Notes: generated by a model not told the origin, from the letters alone. Positions 8,730 to 17,304 are shown, counted from the stretch's first letter. The stretch: DNA of 64,000 bases from Methyloligella solikamskensis (GCF_042676065.1 NZ_JBHTJO010000001.1:1984001-2048000); one strand, 5' to 3'. Numbers and translations are program-made.

Positions 8730-9070
8730 CGGATAATCCCCCCTTCCATGTCGAAAGATTGCTGCATGATTCGTTCAGTTGCGGTCACGAGCTTACGGCA
8801 GGATCGCCACAATGTCGTGACCGGCGTCTCAGCTAAAGCACACGCTTTCGTTCTTTGTTCCGCACAGCCGCCCGCCTTTCAAAGGCGGCGACGACAGCTT
8901 ACCTATATGCAGGTCGCGCAATCGGGAGCGGTCCCTGCTCGATCGATCAGAGGGTCTTGCCGCCCGGCAGCGCAACAGGTACCCAGCCGCTGACGGGGCA
9001 TGCGGCCCTGCCGGATCGTGTCTGGGAGTATTCCCGTCCTGTCTGGGAATCTTGGAGAAGTAGCGCCGGA
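8730..9070. other. Intergenic stretch upstream of TerC gene, no gene seen
   Basis: About 340 bases between the divergent DUF3096 and TerC genes, presumably carrying both promoters. A small inverted repeat (CCGCCTTT / AAAGGCGG) lies near 8868-8885. I looked for a manganese (yybP-ykoY) riboswitch, which often precedes TerC/MntP genes, and did not recognise its conserved core. Confidence 0.35.
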
Positions 9071-9766
9071 ATGTCACTGGACGATCCCTCCTTTCTGATT
9101 GCCGTTCTGCAAATCATCTGGATCGACCTCCTGCTCTCGGGCGACAACGCCGTCGTTATCGCGCTCGCCTGCCGCAACCTGCCCCCGCGCCAGCGCCTCT
9201 CCGGGCTTGTGCTCGGCACGGCGGTCGCCATCACCATGCGCATAGCGTTTGCCGGCGTCATTACTAAGCTGATGACGATACCTTACTTGAAGATCGCAGG
9301 CGGTCTGCTGCTGCTCTGGATCGCCGTAAAACTGCTCGTGCCGGAGGCGGAAGACGACGACAGCAAGGTTGAGACCGGCGATACCCTCGGGCGCGCGATC
9401 CGGATCATCGCGGTGGCCGATATCGTCATGAGCCTCGACAACGTCATCGCCATCGCAGCCGCCGCCCGGGGCACGGTGGAGCTTCTGATCTTCGGTCTCC
9501 TGGTCAGCATCCCTCTGATCATGGCGGGCGCCGCGCTGGTGCTTGCCACGGTGGAGCGCTTTCCAATCGTGATTTGGGCCGGTGCCGCCCTGCTTGGCTG
9601 GATTGCCGGCGAGATTATCATCAGCGATCCCTTCATTGCCATGCATCTCGATACGGCCCATCACCCATCCGCCTGGGTGTTCGCCGGGCTTGCCGGAATC
9701 GTGGTGGTGCTGAGCGTCGGCTATCTGCGCCGCCGGCGCTGCCAACAGAACCCGGATTTCGTCTAG
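9071..9766 (+). CDS. TerC family integral membrane protein (YjbE-like)
   Basis: A 231-residue multi-helix protein of the TerC superfamily, members of which export manganese or protect exported metalloenzymes. Two internally repeated motifs with acidic residues within membrane helices are visible: LLSGDNAVVIALAC near residue 20 and MSLDNVIAIAAAA near 125. These aspartates are thought to line the ion path. A charged loop PEAEDDDSKVE separates the two halves. The start at 9071 (MSLDDPSF) is chosen because the frame extending further left has no membrane or TerC character. It converges on the GT51-like gene. A second TerC gene of a different subfamily lies at 27973-28707. Confidence 0.9.
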   Translation: MSLDDPSFLIAVLQIIWIDLLLSGDNAVVIALACRNLPPRQRLSGLVLGTAVAITMRIAFAGVITKLMTIPYLKIAGGLLLLWIAVKLLVPEAEDDDSKVETGDTLGRAIRIIAVADIVMSLDNVIAIAAAARGTVELLIFGLLVSIPLIMAGAALVLATVERFPIVIWAGAALLGWIAGEIIISDPFIAMHLDTAHHPSAWVFAGLAGIVVVLSVGYLRRRRCQQNPDFV

Positions 9767-9775
9767 GGCGGGATC

Positions 9776-10480
9776 CTACTCTGAGGGCTCGCTTGGCACT
9801 TCGGGGGCTGGCGGCTCCTGGCAGCCTTCCAACCAGACATCGCCGTTGCCGTTTGGCTTGCAAGCCCCCGAAACGAGTCTCGAAATCCGCTGAACCCGTT
9901 CGTTCAAATCCGGATCGTCGCTGCCAAGCCGATACTTGCTGGGCGCTATCAGCACCGCGACGAGACTGAGGAACTCGTCATCGCTAAGCTCGCTCGGCGG
10001 CCGGTCATAGATCACGTTGCTTGCCCGGTGGAAGCCCGTGATCCATCCGTCAGGCCCCTGACCCATCTCCAACGTGTCGAGCCAGAGCGCTAGGATCTGC
10101 GATTTGCTGAGCTCGCTCTCGAGCCCTAGCGCGTAGCCGGTCTGTCGGATTTTTCCGATCCCGGGCCTGAACTGGTCGAAGGCAAGCCGTTTCGCGGCAG
10201 ACTGGGTGATCGTCGTAATGCCTGCGCCGGGCGTGCTCATATCGACGCCGGAATGGTGTGCGAATCCCGGATCTTCAACCAGCAGCAGCTGCTGAAGCCG
10301 ATCATCTCCGAGCGATTGCCCGCCGCGATCTTGAGCGATCAGCGTGTTTGCCCGCTCCTTCAAAGCTTCCGCATCGCTCACGGCATCGACGTAGCCAAGC
10401 ACCCCATACCCTATGCCCGCCATAATGAGGACGATGAGAAACAGGACGGCAAATTTGAGAATCTTGAAGGTCAAAGTCAC
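9776..10480 (-). CDS. GT51-type transglycosylase domain protein, possibly degenerate
   Basis: A 234-residue protein with one N-terminal membrane helix (FAVLFLIVLIMAGIGYGVL) and a domain like that of monofunctional peptidoglycan glycosyltransferases (MtgA). Motif 1 is VEDPGFAHHSGVD with the catalytic Glu69. Motif 2 is GAGITTITQS in place of GGSTITQQ. Motif 4 reads SKSQILALWLDTLEMG. In motif 3, where active enzymes have a second glutamate (RKxxE), this sequence reads GKIRQTG, so Gln replaces Glu. The C-terminus is short and ends in a Pro/Glu tail with two cysteines before it. It may be a weak or inactive glycosyltransferase, or a binding relative. It lies 12 bases after the YihY/BrkB gene, probably in one transcript. 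Confidence 0.72.
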   Translation of the reverse strand: MTLTFKILKFAVLFLIVLIMAGIGYGVLGYVDAVSDAEALKERANTLIAQDRGGQSLGDDRLQQLLLVEDPGFAHHSGVDMSTPGAGITTITQSAAKRLAFDQFRPGIGKIRQTGYALGLESELSKSQILALWLDTLEMGQGPDGWITGFHRASNVIYDRPPSELSDDEFLSLVAVLIAPSKYRLGSDDPDLNERVQRISRLVSGACKPNGNGDVWLEGCQEPPAPEVPSEPSE

Positions 10481-10492
10481 TCACTAAGCGTG

Positions 10493-11527
10493 CTATTGCT
10501 GCAAGCCCGCGTGGGGGTTGAAGGGACGCTTCGCGCCGCTCGCCCCGCCGGCCACATGATCGGCCACGAAGGCGCCGCGCTGGCCCATGGGCTTGGGTTC
10601 GCCCACCGTCGTGTCCTCGGCGGTCTGGAGCTCCAGCTCGGCATTTATCTCCGCGCCGAGCAGCACGATGTAGAACGAGAGATACAGCCAAAACAGCAAA
10701 ATGATCACGGCGCCGAGCGAGCCGTAGATGCGGCCGTAATTGGCGAAGTTCGCGACATAGAGCGAGAAGCCGCCGGATGCGATCAGCCAGACGCAGGTGG
10801 CGAAGACGGAGCCCACGGTCACCCAATGCCAGTTGGGCGGATTGCGGCACGGTCCGTAGCGGTAGAGCAGCGCCAGAATCAGCAAGGTGGTCACGGCCAG
10901 GAACGGCCAGCGGGCCATACGAACGACCTTCTCGAAGAGGTCGGAGAAGCCTAGAAACTCCACCCAGTTCGGCACGTAGATGATGGCGAGCAGCATGAGC
11001 AGGCCGCCCAGGATGCCCACTACCGCGAAGACCGAGGCGCCGAAATAATATTGCAGAAGGCTGCGCTTCTCCTCCTCCTCATAGGCGATGTTCAGGGCGG
11101 CGAACATGGCCTGGGCGGCGAGGTTCGTACTCCAGAACGCAATCCCGAGGCTGAGGGCCAGGCTATAGCCGAGGGATTGGCCGGAAGCTGTCGCTAGGCG
11201 GTGGATCTGCTCCTCCACCATGACATAGGCCTCCTTAGGGAGAAGCGCGTCCAGCACGCCGAAATGCTGCTCGACCGTGGCGGGGCTTGCCATCAGCCCG
11301 TAAAGCGAGATCAGTCCTGAGAGTGCCGGGAAGATGGCGAAGAGCGCATAGAACGCGCAGCCGGCCGAGACGATGGAAAGATTGTCCCGGCCCGATTCCC
11401 GCCAGACCCGGTGGATGATCTGGATCCACCCGATGAGCGGGATCTGACTTGGCACACGCGCCTTGCGGCCATAGACGTCTTCCGGCTCGGGCGCCTCGTC
11501 TTCTGCGGTGGCAGTCTCGGTGCTCAT
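10493..11527 (-). CDS. YihY/BrkB family membrane protein
   Basis: A 344-residue inner-membrane protein of the YihY/virulence factor BrkB family (formerly misnamed RNase BN). It has a short acidic cytoplasmic N-terminus, the family sequence DNLSIVSAGCAFYALFAIFPAL, then about six membrane helices. The conserved stretch NFANYGRIYGSLGAVIILLFW precedes the last helix. Members are thought to be transporters or flippases of unknown substrate. The C-terminal tail after ELQTAEDTT is polar. It is the first gene of a two-gene run with the GT51-like gene. The tRNA-Ser gene lies divergently about 190 bases away. Confidence 0.9.
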   Translation of the reverse strand: MSTETATAEDEAPEPEDVYGRKARVPSQIPLIGWIQIIHRVWRESGRDNLSIVSAGCAFYALFAIFPALSGLISLYGLMASPATVEQHFGVLDALLPKEAYVMVEEQIHRLATASGQSLGYSLALSLGIAFWSTNLAAQAMFAALNIAYEEEEKRSLLQYYFGASVFAVVGILGGLLMLLAIIYVPNWVEFLGFSDLFEKVVRMARWPFLAVTTLLILALLYRYGPCRNPPNWHWVTVGSVFATCVWLIASGGFSLYVANFANYGRIYGSLGAVIILLFWLYLSFYIVLLGAEINAELELQTAEDTTVGEPKPMGQRGAFVADHVAGGASGAKRPFNPHAGLQQ

Positions 11528-11718
11528 GATGGGCGTCGATTCAGACCGCGTGCGGCCGTCATCCGGTTGCTTGGTCGATTCCGGCCATAATGGTCAGTTT
11601 TGCGCACACCCCGCCAGCAAAATGGCGTGCTCGTCCCCGGCTGAAGCCATGATCTTCGGAGTTTGTCGCTGCAAGCCCTTGACGGTGAACCGGCGGGGCG
11701 CTTTCTCTCTCGCCTTGA

Positions 11719-11808
11719 GGATGGGTGGCCGAGCGGTTGAAGGCACCGGTCTTGAAAACCGGCAGGCGTGCAAGCGTCTCGTGGGTTCGAATCCCACCCC
11801 ATCCGCCA
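11719..11808 (+). tRNA. tRNA-Ser (anticodon UGA)
   Basis: A 90-base class II tRNA. The acceptor stem GGATGGG (11719-11725) pairs with CCCATCC (11798-11804), followed by G and an encoded CCA. The D-loop reads GGCCGAGCGGTTGAAGGC, the anticodon loop is CTTGAAA with TGA at 11753-11755, and there is the long variable arm expected of serine tRNA. The T-loop is TTCGAAT. Confidence 0.98.
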
Positions 11809-11828
11809 ATCGAGCGCTGGAGAGTGAC

Positions 11829-12479
11829 ATGAGCAAAGTCTTCATCGTCGGCGGCGCCGGCAAGGTCGCCCGGCCACTCGCCAAGATGCTCGCCGAAGGG
11901 GGGCATGAGCCCCTCTCCCTTTATCGGAAGCCCGAGCAGCGCGAAGAGCTGGAAGCGCTCGGCGCCACGCCGGTCATGGGCGATCTGGCCGAGCTTTCCG
12001 AGAGCGAGCTGGCGGAGCTCATGAAAGGTAGCGATGCCGTGATCTTCAGCGCGGGCGCCGGGGGCGTCGGCATGGAGGTCACCAACGCCATCGACGGGCG
12101 CGGCCTGGAGAAGTCTGTCGAGGCAGCGAAGCTCGCCGGGATCGACCGGTTTCTGCTCGTCTCGGCCTTTCCCGAGGCCGGCCGCGGCAAGGAGCCCAAG
12201 GAAGGGTTCGAGAACTATATTCGAGTGAAGAAGCTGGCCGACGCCTATCTCGTCGCGAGCGGTCTCGACTATGTGATCCTGCGTCCGGGCACGCTGACCA
12301 ACGATCCGGGCTCGGGCAAGGTGAAGGCGGATCTCGCTATTCCTTATGGCACCGTGCCGCGGGAAGACGTCGCCGGGGTCCTGGCCGAGTTGATCGATAG
12401 CCCCCAGGTCAGCCGGACCATCGTTGAGCTGACCGAAGGCGATACGCCGATCCCTGAGGCGATCTCGAAGCTTCCCTGA
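11829..12479 (+). CDS. NAD(P)-binding atypical short-chain dehydrogenase family protein (YhfK/YwnB-like)
   Basis: A 216-residue protein that opens with the Rossmann motif KVFIVGGAGKVARPLA, matching the GxxGxxG pattern of NAD(P)H-binding atypical SDRs (SDR_a5). The LVSAFPEAGR strand and the RVKKLADAYLVASGLDYVILRPG segment are typical of the family, which usually lacks the standard YxxxK catalytic pair, as here. The substrate is unknown. The start ATG at 11829 lies only 20 bases after the CCA end of tRNA-Ser, so the two may share a transcript, or the promoter may lie within the tRNA gene. Confidence 0.87.
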   Translation: MSKVFIVGGAGKVARPLAKMLAEGGHEPLSLYRKPEQREELEALGATPVMGDLAELSESELAELMKGSDAVIFSAGAGGVGMEVTNAIDGRGLEKSVEAAKLAGIDRFLLVSAFPEAGRGKEPKEGFENYIRVKKLADAYLVASGLDYVILRPGTLTNDPGSGKVKADLAIPYGTVPREDVAGVLAELIDSPQVSRTIVELTEGDTPIPEAISKLP

Positions 12480-12653
12480 CGAAGAAATCCTCCGCAGGCG
12501 GAGTATTTTGCCTGCCCGGGACCATGCCGCCACATTTTCGGCCAGCTCCTCCGGACATCCTACGCGTGTTCGAAGCTGCGGACTTCAACTTCGGGGCTGG
12601 CGCTTTCCGCATGATTCGCCGCCGGCCGGATTCGATCCGACTGGGGGCAGCCC

Positions 12654-13538
12654 ATGCGACTTCTTTTTTCCTTCTTCCTCGTTCTCTTCGCCTTTACCGG
12701 TCCCGCGTTCTCGCAGGATGTCGAGGGGGCGAGCGACTATCCCGATATCGGCCGCTACGAAGGCACCAAGATCACCCGCTTCGAGCGCATCGAGTACGAC
12801 ACCCAGCGCATGCTGGTGGATGCGGAGAACAACGAGTTTGTCGATTACGAGGGCGAGGTCACCCACATCGTCTACGACGTGCCGGAAGGGACCTCCATGC
12901 TCCAGATCCGGCGGAGCTTCGAGGAGAAGCTGAAGGACGCCGGTTACGAGATCATCGTGAGCTGCCGCGAGATGGAATGCGGCGGGTCCAACCTCGGCGC
13001 GCTTCGGGCGACAGCCTGGAAAATGCTGCTCAACACCCAATACGAGATCGTCACGGCGGTGAAGGAGAGCGATGCCGGGACGGTGCGCGTCCAGATCCTC
13101 GTGACCCCGAAATGGATCAACATGAACGTGGTGGAGAACACCGCATTCGAGAACAAGATGATCGATGCCTCGGCGGTGCAGAAGGAGCTCGCCGCCCAAG
13201 GCAAGATGGCCTTCTACGACATCCATTTCGACACGGACAGCGCCATACTGAAGTCGGACAGCGACGAGACGATCGGACTGATCGCAGAGGTGATCAAGGC
13301 GGATCCCAACCTGAAGATCGTCGTGGTGGGCCACACCGATAATGACGGCAGCCTCGACTACAATATCGACCTCTCGCGGGCTCGGGCGAAAGCTGTCGCC
13401 GACCGGCTGATCCAGGCTCACGGCATCGCGGCCGATAAGGTGAATTCCGCCGGGGTCGCGTTCCTCGCACCGGTCACCACCAACAGCACGGCGGAAGGCC
13501 GGGCGCTCAACCGGCGGGTCGAGATCGTGGTCCGCTAG
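12654..13538 (+). CDS. OmpA family protein with DUF4892-like N-terminal part
   Basis: A 294-residue exported protein. Residues 1-21 form a signal peptide (FSFFLVLFAFTGPAFSQ). The middle region, with YPDIGRYEGTKITRFERIEYD and a cysteine pair in VSCREMECGG, resembles DUF4892. The C-terminal OmpA/MotB peptidoglycan-binding domain (about 180-294) shows YDIHFDTDSAILKSDSD, VVGHTDNDGSLDYN and LSRARAKAVADRL, and ends ALNRRVEIVVR. It probably sits in the periplasm or outer membrane and binds the wall. It stands alone between the NAD(P)-binding gene and the AAA ATPase. Confidence 0.9.
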   Translation: MRLLFSFFLVLFAFTGPAFSQDVEGASDYPDIGRYEGTKITRFERIEYDTQRMLVDAENNEFVDYEGEVTHIVYDVPEGTSMLQIRRSFEEKLKDAGYEIIVSCREMECGGSNLGALRATAWKMLLNTQYEIVTAVKESDAGTVRVQILVTPKWINMNVVENTAFENKMIDASAVQKELAAQGKMAFYDIHFDTDSAILKSDSDETIGLIAEVIKADPNLKIVVVGHTDNDGSLDYNIDLSRARAKAVADRLIQAHGIAADKVNSAGVAFLAPVTTNSTAEGRALNRRVEIVVR

Positions 13539-13640
13539 CGGGCGTGACTTAAATAGATAAGAGGGCGCCTGGACTTCGATGAGCCCGGGCGCCGCTCCCC
13601 GCCGACACGTGTCTCTCTCCATATCGCATCCCAGCTTGTG

Positions 13641-14177
13641 ATGAATCGTTTCGTCGTCATTTCCGGCTGCTCGGGCGGCGGTAAGTCCACCCTGCTTGCC
13701 GCGCTTCAGGCCCGCGGCTACCGGACCGTGGAGGAGCCAGGCCGGCGGATCGTCGAAGACGAGACGGCACGGGGCGGCACCGCCCTGCCCTGGGAGGACA
13801 GCGTCGCATTCGCTCGGCGCGCGATCGCCATGGCGCAGGAGGATCTAGAGCGGGCCTCCGGCTGGCAGGGCTGGGTGTTCTTCGACCGCGGCCTGGTGGA
13901 TGCGGCCAGCTATCTGCAGACGCTGACCGGCGAGGAGGCGTTGAGCCGGTGGTGTTCGACCAAGGACTATTACGGCCAGGTCTTCCTCACCCCGCCCTGG
14001 CCGGAGATCTACGCTCAGGATGATGCTCGGCGCCATGACCTCGATATGGCGGTGGCGGAATACGAGCGGTTGCTTCAGGACTATCCCGCCCTCGGCTACG
14101 AGACGGTTCTTCTTCCCAAAGACAGCATTGCCGCACGGGCGGAATTCATCCTCGCGTCGCTCGTCCTTGAGGCGTAA
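13641..14177 (+). CDS. AAA family ATPase (AAA_28 / NadR-kinase-like)
   Basis: A 178-residue P-loop protein. The Walker A motif is GCSGGGKST at about residues 9-17, followed by VEEPGRRIVEDE and WVFFDRGLVDAASYL, where DRG acts as the Walker B-like and lid region of AAA_28/NadR-type kinases. Such proteins resemble nucleoside or nucleotide kinases, but the substrate is not known. The ATG at 13641 directly follows an in-frame GTG (13638). The ATG is preferred because it gives the usual short MNRFVVISG start. It is followed after 36 bases by the YbaN-like gene in the same direction. Confidence 0.85.
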   Translation: MNRFVVISGCSGGGKSTLLAALQARGYRTVEEPGRRIVEDETARGGTALPWEDSVAFARRAIAMAQEDLERASGWQGWVFFDRGLVDAASYLQTLTGEEALSRWCSTKDYYGQVFLTPPWPEIYAQDDARRHDLDMAVAEYERLLQDYPALGYETVLLPKDSIAARAEFILASLVLEA

Positions 14178-14213
14178 GCATCGCTTTTTGCCACAAACCG
14201 GACGGAGGCTCCC

Positions 14214-14597
14214 GTGGCAAAGGGCGAAAAGCGTGAGGCGATGCGGCGGAACGCATTCCGTCTGCTTGGGCTGATCTTCGTCGGGATCGGCGCCATTGGT
14301 GTCGTCTTGCCGGTTCTGCCGACCACGCCGTTTCTGATCATCGCGGCGGCCTGCTTCACCCGCTCATCGCCGCGGCTTGAGCAATGGCTGCTCGATCATT
14401 CCCATTTCGGCCCCCTGCTCCGGGACTGGCGTGAACGAGGTGCGATCCCGAGACGGGCCAAGGTTCTTGCGGTCGCGGGAATGAGCGCGGGCTTCGCCGC
14501 CTTCTATTACTTCAGCCACCCGGGATGGGTGCTGATGGGGAGCGTGCTGGTGCTGATGGGCGTCGGCGCGGGCTATGTCCTCACGCGGCCCGACTGA
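14214..14597 (+). CDS. YbaN/DUF454 family inner-membrane protein
   Basis: A 127-residue protein with three hydrophobic segments. The family signature is clear: LGLIFVGIGAIGVVLPVLPTTPFLI, then AACFTRSSPRLEQWLLDH and FGPLLRDWRERGAIPRRAK. Function of the family is unknown. The start is a GTG at 14214 preceded by a GGAGG site (CGGAGGCTCCC). It is probably cotranscribed with the AAA ATPase gene, and it converges on the DUF4168 gene. Confidence 0.93.
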   Translation: MAKGEKREAMRRNAFRLLGLIFVGIGAIGVVLPVLPTTPFLIIAAACFTRSSPRLEQWLLDHSHFGPLLRDWRERGAIPRRAKVLAVAGMSAGFAAFYYFSHPGWVLMGSVLVLMGVGAGYVLTRPD

Positions 14598-14656
14598 GCC
14601 ACAAGAGGCCGGAGCGGCGCCAAGCGGGGTCGCCGGGCGCCGCCCAAGAAAAGTCC

Positions 14657-15085
14657 TTACTGGAACTTCTGCTGTTTCTTCTGGATGCGTTGGGCCAGCT
14701 GCTGATCCTGGCGGGCCGTGGCAGCGATCCTGTTGTAGGTCTCAAGATCGAGATTGGCCTCATTGATCGCCTGGATCATCTGCTTCTCGGCCGTCTGTTG
14801 GATCTGCATGGCCTCATTCTTGTCGCCGGCTTCACGCGCCTGGGCGCCGTATTTCATGTAGATCTTGCCCACGGCCACGGAGGCTTCGGCGAAGTTGTCG
14901 AGCTTCTGCTCGTCGATCTCGCCTTTGATGGGCTCGACTTGGGTCTTCTCGGGCGGCGGAGCGCTCTCTTGCGCGACGGCCGGCATGGCAATGAGCCCGC
15001 CCATGGCGGTCAGGGCCGTCATGCCGGCGATCAGCTTCATGCGCGTGGTGGTCAGGGTCTCGGTCCGTGTGTTGGGAGTCGTCAT
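14657..15085 (-). CDS. DUF4168 family exported protein
   Basis: A 142-residue protein with an N-terminal signal region (MKLIAGMTALTAMGGLIAMPAVAQ) and a helical, Gln/Lys/Glu-rich mature part. The segment DEQKLDNFAEASVAVGKIYMKY and the later INEANLDLETYNRIAATARQD match DUF4168, a family of exported alpha-helical proteins of unknown role. The ATG at 15083-15085 has an excellent AAGGAGGG site. The longer in-frame extension to the right is rich in Arg and Cys, is not conserved-looking, and is rejected. Confidence 0.88.
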   Translation of the reverse strand: MTTPNTRTETLTTTRMKLIAGMTALTAMGGLIAMPAVAQESAPPPEKTQVEPIKGEIDEQKLDNFAEASVAVGKIYMKYGAQAREAGDKNEAMQIQQTAEKQMIQAINEANLDLETYNRIAATARQDQQLAQRIQKKQQKFQ

Positions 15086-15351
15086 GACTTTCCCTCCTTT
15101 TCGGTCCTTTGGTTCAGCGGCACCCATCGAAGAGCGCCTCCTCTCCCAAGCATGTTGAGACAAGCCTGTTGGGAGCAGACAGGGGGACGGACGGCTCGCG
15201 CGCGCAAGAGTTCCAAAGAAACGCGTTCCATAGAAATGCGTCTCTAAAGCACGTGCAAGGACGCTTCCGATCCGGCCCTTCAAGCTGGTCCTTCCGACGG
15301 CAACCCGAAAAATCTGGGAGTAACGGGTCAGGCGAAACCCTGCGAAAGGCC

Positions 15352-15711
15352 CTACTCGAGATGCCCAGGCGCAAAGAGCGCATAGGTGAAGAGCAGGCCC
15401 AGCACGGTATGGATCGCCGCTCCGCCGCGGATCAGCGAGTCCGTAACGTTCATGGAAATGTAGATCAAAATAAGGGCGGCAATGACATTGTAGAACCACA
15501 GTCCGTAGGCGGTTCCCAGCCCCAAGGGCGTATCGAGCCGGTTATTCATGATGAGGGCGGCGAGGCCCAGCACCACCGTCACGATGCCGAGCAAGGTGGC
15601 CTGCTCCCGGGTGACGCCGCTAACGGTCACGCCACGCGCGACCATGACCAGGACGCTTATGCCGAAGACGAACTCGAAGCCGCCCGAGATAATCATCAGT
15701 GTGCGTAGCAT
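15352..15711 (-). CDS. Small four-helix membrane protein, unrecognised family
   Basis: A 119-residue protein with four hydrophobic segments: MIISGGFEFVFGISVLVMVA, LLGIVTVVLGLAALIM, LWFYNVIAALILIYISM, and AAIHTVLGLLFTYALFA. There are no catalytic or binding motifs I recognise. A GGGCAGGGGA site precedes the ATG. It lies 57 bases beyond the PepSY-associated small gene in the same direction, so it could be the last member of the iron-uptake run or a separate gene. Confidence 0.65.
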   Translation of the reverse strand: MLRTLMIISGGFEFVFGISVLVMVARGVTVSGVTREQATLLGIVTVVLGLAALIMNNRLDTPLGLGTAYGLWFYNVIAALILIYISMNVTDSLIRGGAAIHTVLGLLFTYALFAPGHLE

Positions 15712-15768
15712 TCCCCTGCCCTCATCCAGGATTCGTCAGGCGCGGAAAGGCGCCAGAACGCGGCCCTG

Positions 15769-15981
15769 TCAGTTGCGCCCTTGCGTGGGGCGCGGCCCCC
15801 AAATCATCCAGACCGTGACGATCACCGGAATTCCGAGGCTGGCCCACGAGACCGCGTCCCAGACGCCATCGCCCACCAGGGCAGCGATCAACCCGATGAG
15901 ACTCAGGATACCGATCACCGTCGGAAGAAAGAAGATCTCCCCGAGAGTTTTCGTGCCCGTTCTTTTCGTGCGACGGGTCAT
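15769..15981 (-). CDS. Small membrane protein coupled to PepSY gene
   Basis: A 70-residue protein with a basic N-terminus (MTRRTKRTGTKTLGE) and two hydrophobic helices, ending IWGPRPTQGRN. Its ATG (15979-15981) overlaps the TGA stop of the PepSY gene (15978-15980) as ATGA, which implies translational coupling. Short membrane proteins after PepSY transmembrane genes are common in ferric-siderophore loci, so it may be an accessory subunit. I do not recognise the family with certainty. Confidence 0.75.
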   Translation of the reverse strand: MTRRTKRTGTKTLGEIFFLPTVIGILSLIGLIAALVGDGVWDAVSWASLGIPVIVTVWMIWGPRPTQGRN

Positions 15982-17141
15982 TCGGCAGCCTGAGGTGCGG
16001 GGCCGGAGTCCGTCATGCGCTCGATCTCGGCGACGCGGGTTTCCGCGCTGACCTTCCGCTTGGCAAGCCACAGATAGATGCCGCTTCCAAGCACGATGAT
16101 GGTGAGGATATCGAGAAGCGCCCAGACGATCTTAAGGGGCATGCCGCCATAGTCCCCGAAATGAAGTGGCTGGGACACGAGCAGCGCGGTGACGTACCAG
16201 GGCGGATTTTCGATATCCGTCACCTCGCCGGACTTCGCATCCACCAGAGCGGGCTTGAGAATGCGCGATGTCAGCGGCGTGTTGCCCTTCAGGAAGACGC
16301 CGTAGTGATGAGTGCTGGAGAACCCTGTGCCGGGATAGGCCACGAAGGAGGGCTGCATCTCCGGCTCGGCCGCGAGCGCCGCATCGATCGCCTTCTGCAC
16401 CGAACCGATCTCTTCGTAAGGCGCCAACCCTTCATACGGCTTCACCATGGATGCCAGCTGATCCTGGCGCCACGCCATGAAGATCAGATCGGCCCAGGTG
16501 TTGATCACGCCGGTGCCGCCCACGACCAGGGCCCATGCGATGGTGACGGCTCCCATGAGATTGTGGAGATCGAGCCACTTGATACGGGCCGATTTCTCCT
16601 TCCGCACGGTCCCGAAATCGAGCCGCTTCATGAAGGGGGCATAGATCACGACCCCGGAGATAATAGCGACGACGAAGAGCAGCCCCATGGCACCGAGGAA
16701 CAGGAGTCCCGGCAGGCCGACGAACAGGTCCGTGTGCAGCCGGAAGATGAAGAACATGATGGAGTTCTGGAAGTCGTTCTCGCCCAGAATCTTGCCGGTC
16801 CGGCTGTCGCCCACCAGCAGCCGCATGCCGTCGCGCGTGGCGTCTGGCTTCTCGGCCATGGTGACAAAAACCTGACCGGCATGATCGTCGTCCCAGCTTA
16901 GGAAAATGGGCGACTGGCCCGGGATTTCCGCCTTCGCGGCTTCCACGACCTTGTCCACCGAGCCCTCCGGTGTGCCGGCGGGCATCTCTGGTGCGTGGAT
17001 GGTCTTGCCCAGAGCATCGTCGATCTCGTGATAGAAGATGAGCGGAAGCCCCGTGATGCAGAGCAGCAGCAGGAAGATCATGCTGACGAGGCTGGTCCAT
17101 TTATGGATCCACACCCATGTCTTCATCGTCTTTGCCGTCAT
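15978..17141 (-). CDS. PepSY-associated transmembrane protein (iron-uptake type)
   Basis: A 387-residue inner-membrane protein of the PepSY_TM family, which in siderophore loci is linked to periplasmic or inner-membrane reduction of ferric siderophores. The N-terminus KTWVWIHKWTSLVSMIFLLLL has the typical HKW motif. Further helices are at FLGAMGLLFVVAIISGVVIYAPF, AVTIAWALVVGGTGVINTWA and KIVWALLDILTIIVLGSGIYLW. The WLDLHNLMG and QPLHFGDYGG motifs carry conserved histidines likely to bind heme or metal. It lies 253 bases downstream of the first receptor gene in the same direction, and a TGA-N9-TCA box in that gap suggests iron control. A GAGG site precedes the ATG. Confidence 0.9.
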   Translation of the reverse strand: MTAKTMKTWVWIHKWTSLVSMIFLLLLCITGLPLIFYHEIDDALGKTIHAPEMPAGTPEGSVDKVVEAAKAEIPGQSPIFLSWDDDHAGQVFVTMAEKPDATRDGMRLLVGDSRTGKILGENDFQNSIMFFIFRLHTDLFVGLPGLLFLGAMGLLFVVAIISGVVIYAPFMKRLDFGTVRKEKSARIKWLDLHNLMGAVTIAWALVVGGTGVINTWADLIFMAWRQDQLASMVKPYEGLAPYEEIGSVQKAIDAALAAEPEMQPSFVAYPGTGFSSTHHYGVFLKGNTPLTSRILKPALVDAKSGEVTDIENPPWYVTALLVSQPLHFGDYGGMPLKIVWALLDILTIIVLGSGIYLWLAKRKVSAETRVAEIERMTDSGPAPQAAE

Positions 17142-17216
17142 GCCGCCTCTTCAGTCTCTTGGAGTTTGCCGCCTAGCGCCTGCCGAATCCCTGTTTAAGG
17201 GCCGGCCGCGCAATGT

Positions 17217-17231
17217 TGAATGTCATAGTCA
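17217..17231 (-). promoter_or_regulatory. Candidate iron-responsive (RirA/IRO-type) box before PepSY gene
   Basis: Read on the minus strand, a TTGA half-site, nine bases and TCAA form a perfect palindromic frame, matching the TGA-N9-TCA pattern of the rhizobial iron-responsive operator. It starts with the same TTGACT hexamer (17227-17232) as the two receptor promoters, but I see no matching -10 hexamer 17 bases away. It lies 75 bases before the PepSY start. Confidence 0.5.
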
Positions 17232-17304
17232 AATTAAACGGCTTCGGCCGTCCTTGACCAGCCCCAAGATCAGGTTCGGTCGGGTCAGCTTGCCGCGGAA
17301 GGCG

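Noticed and set aside
8740..9070. Possible manganese riboswitch upstream of TerC
   Set aside because: I could not find the conserved core of the yybP-ykoY class, so it is not called.
13548..13605. GGGCGCC repeats after the OmpA-family gene as a terminator
   Set aside because: The arms are short, the loop is long and no T run follows.
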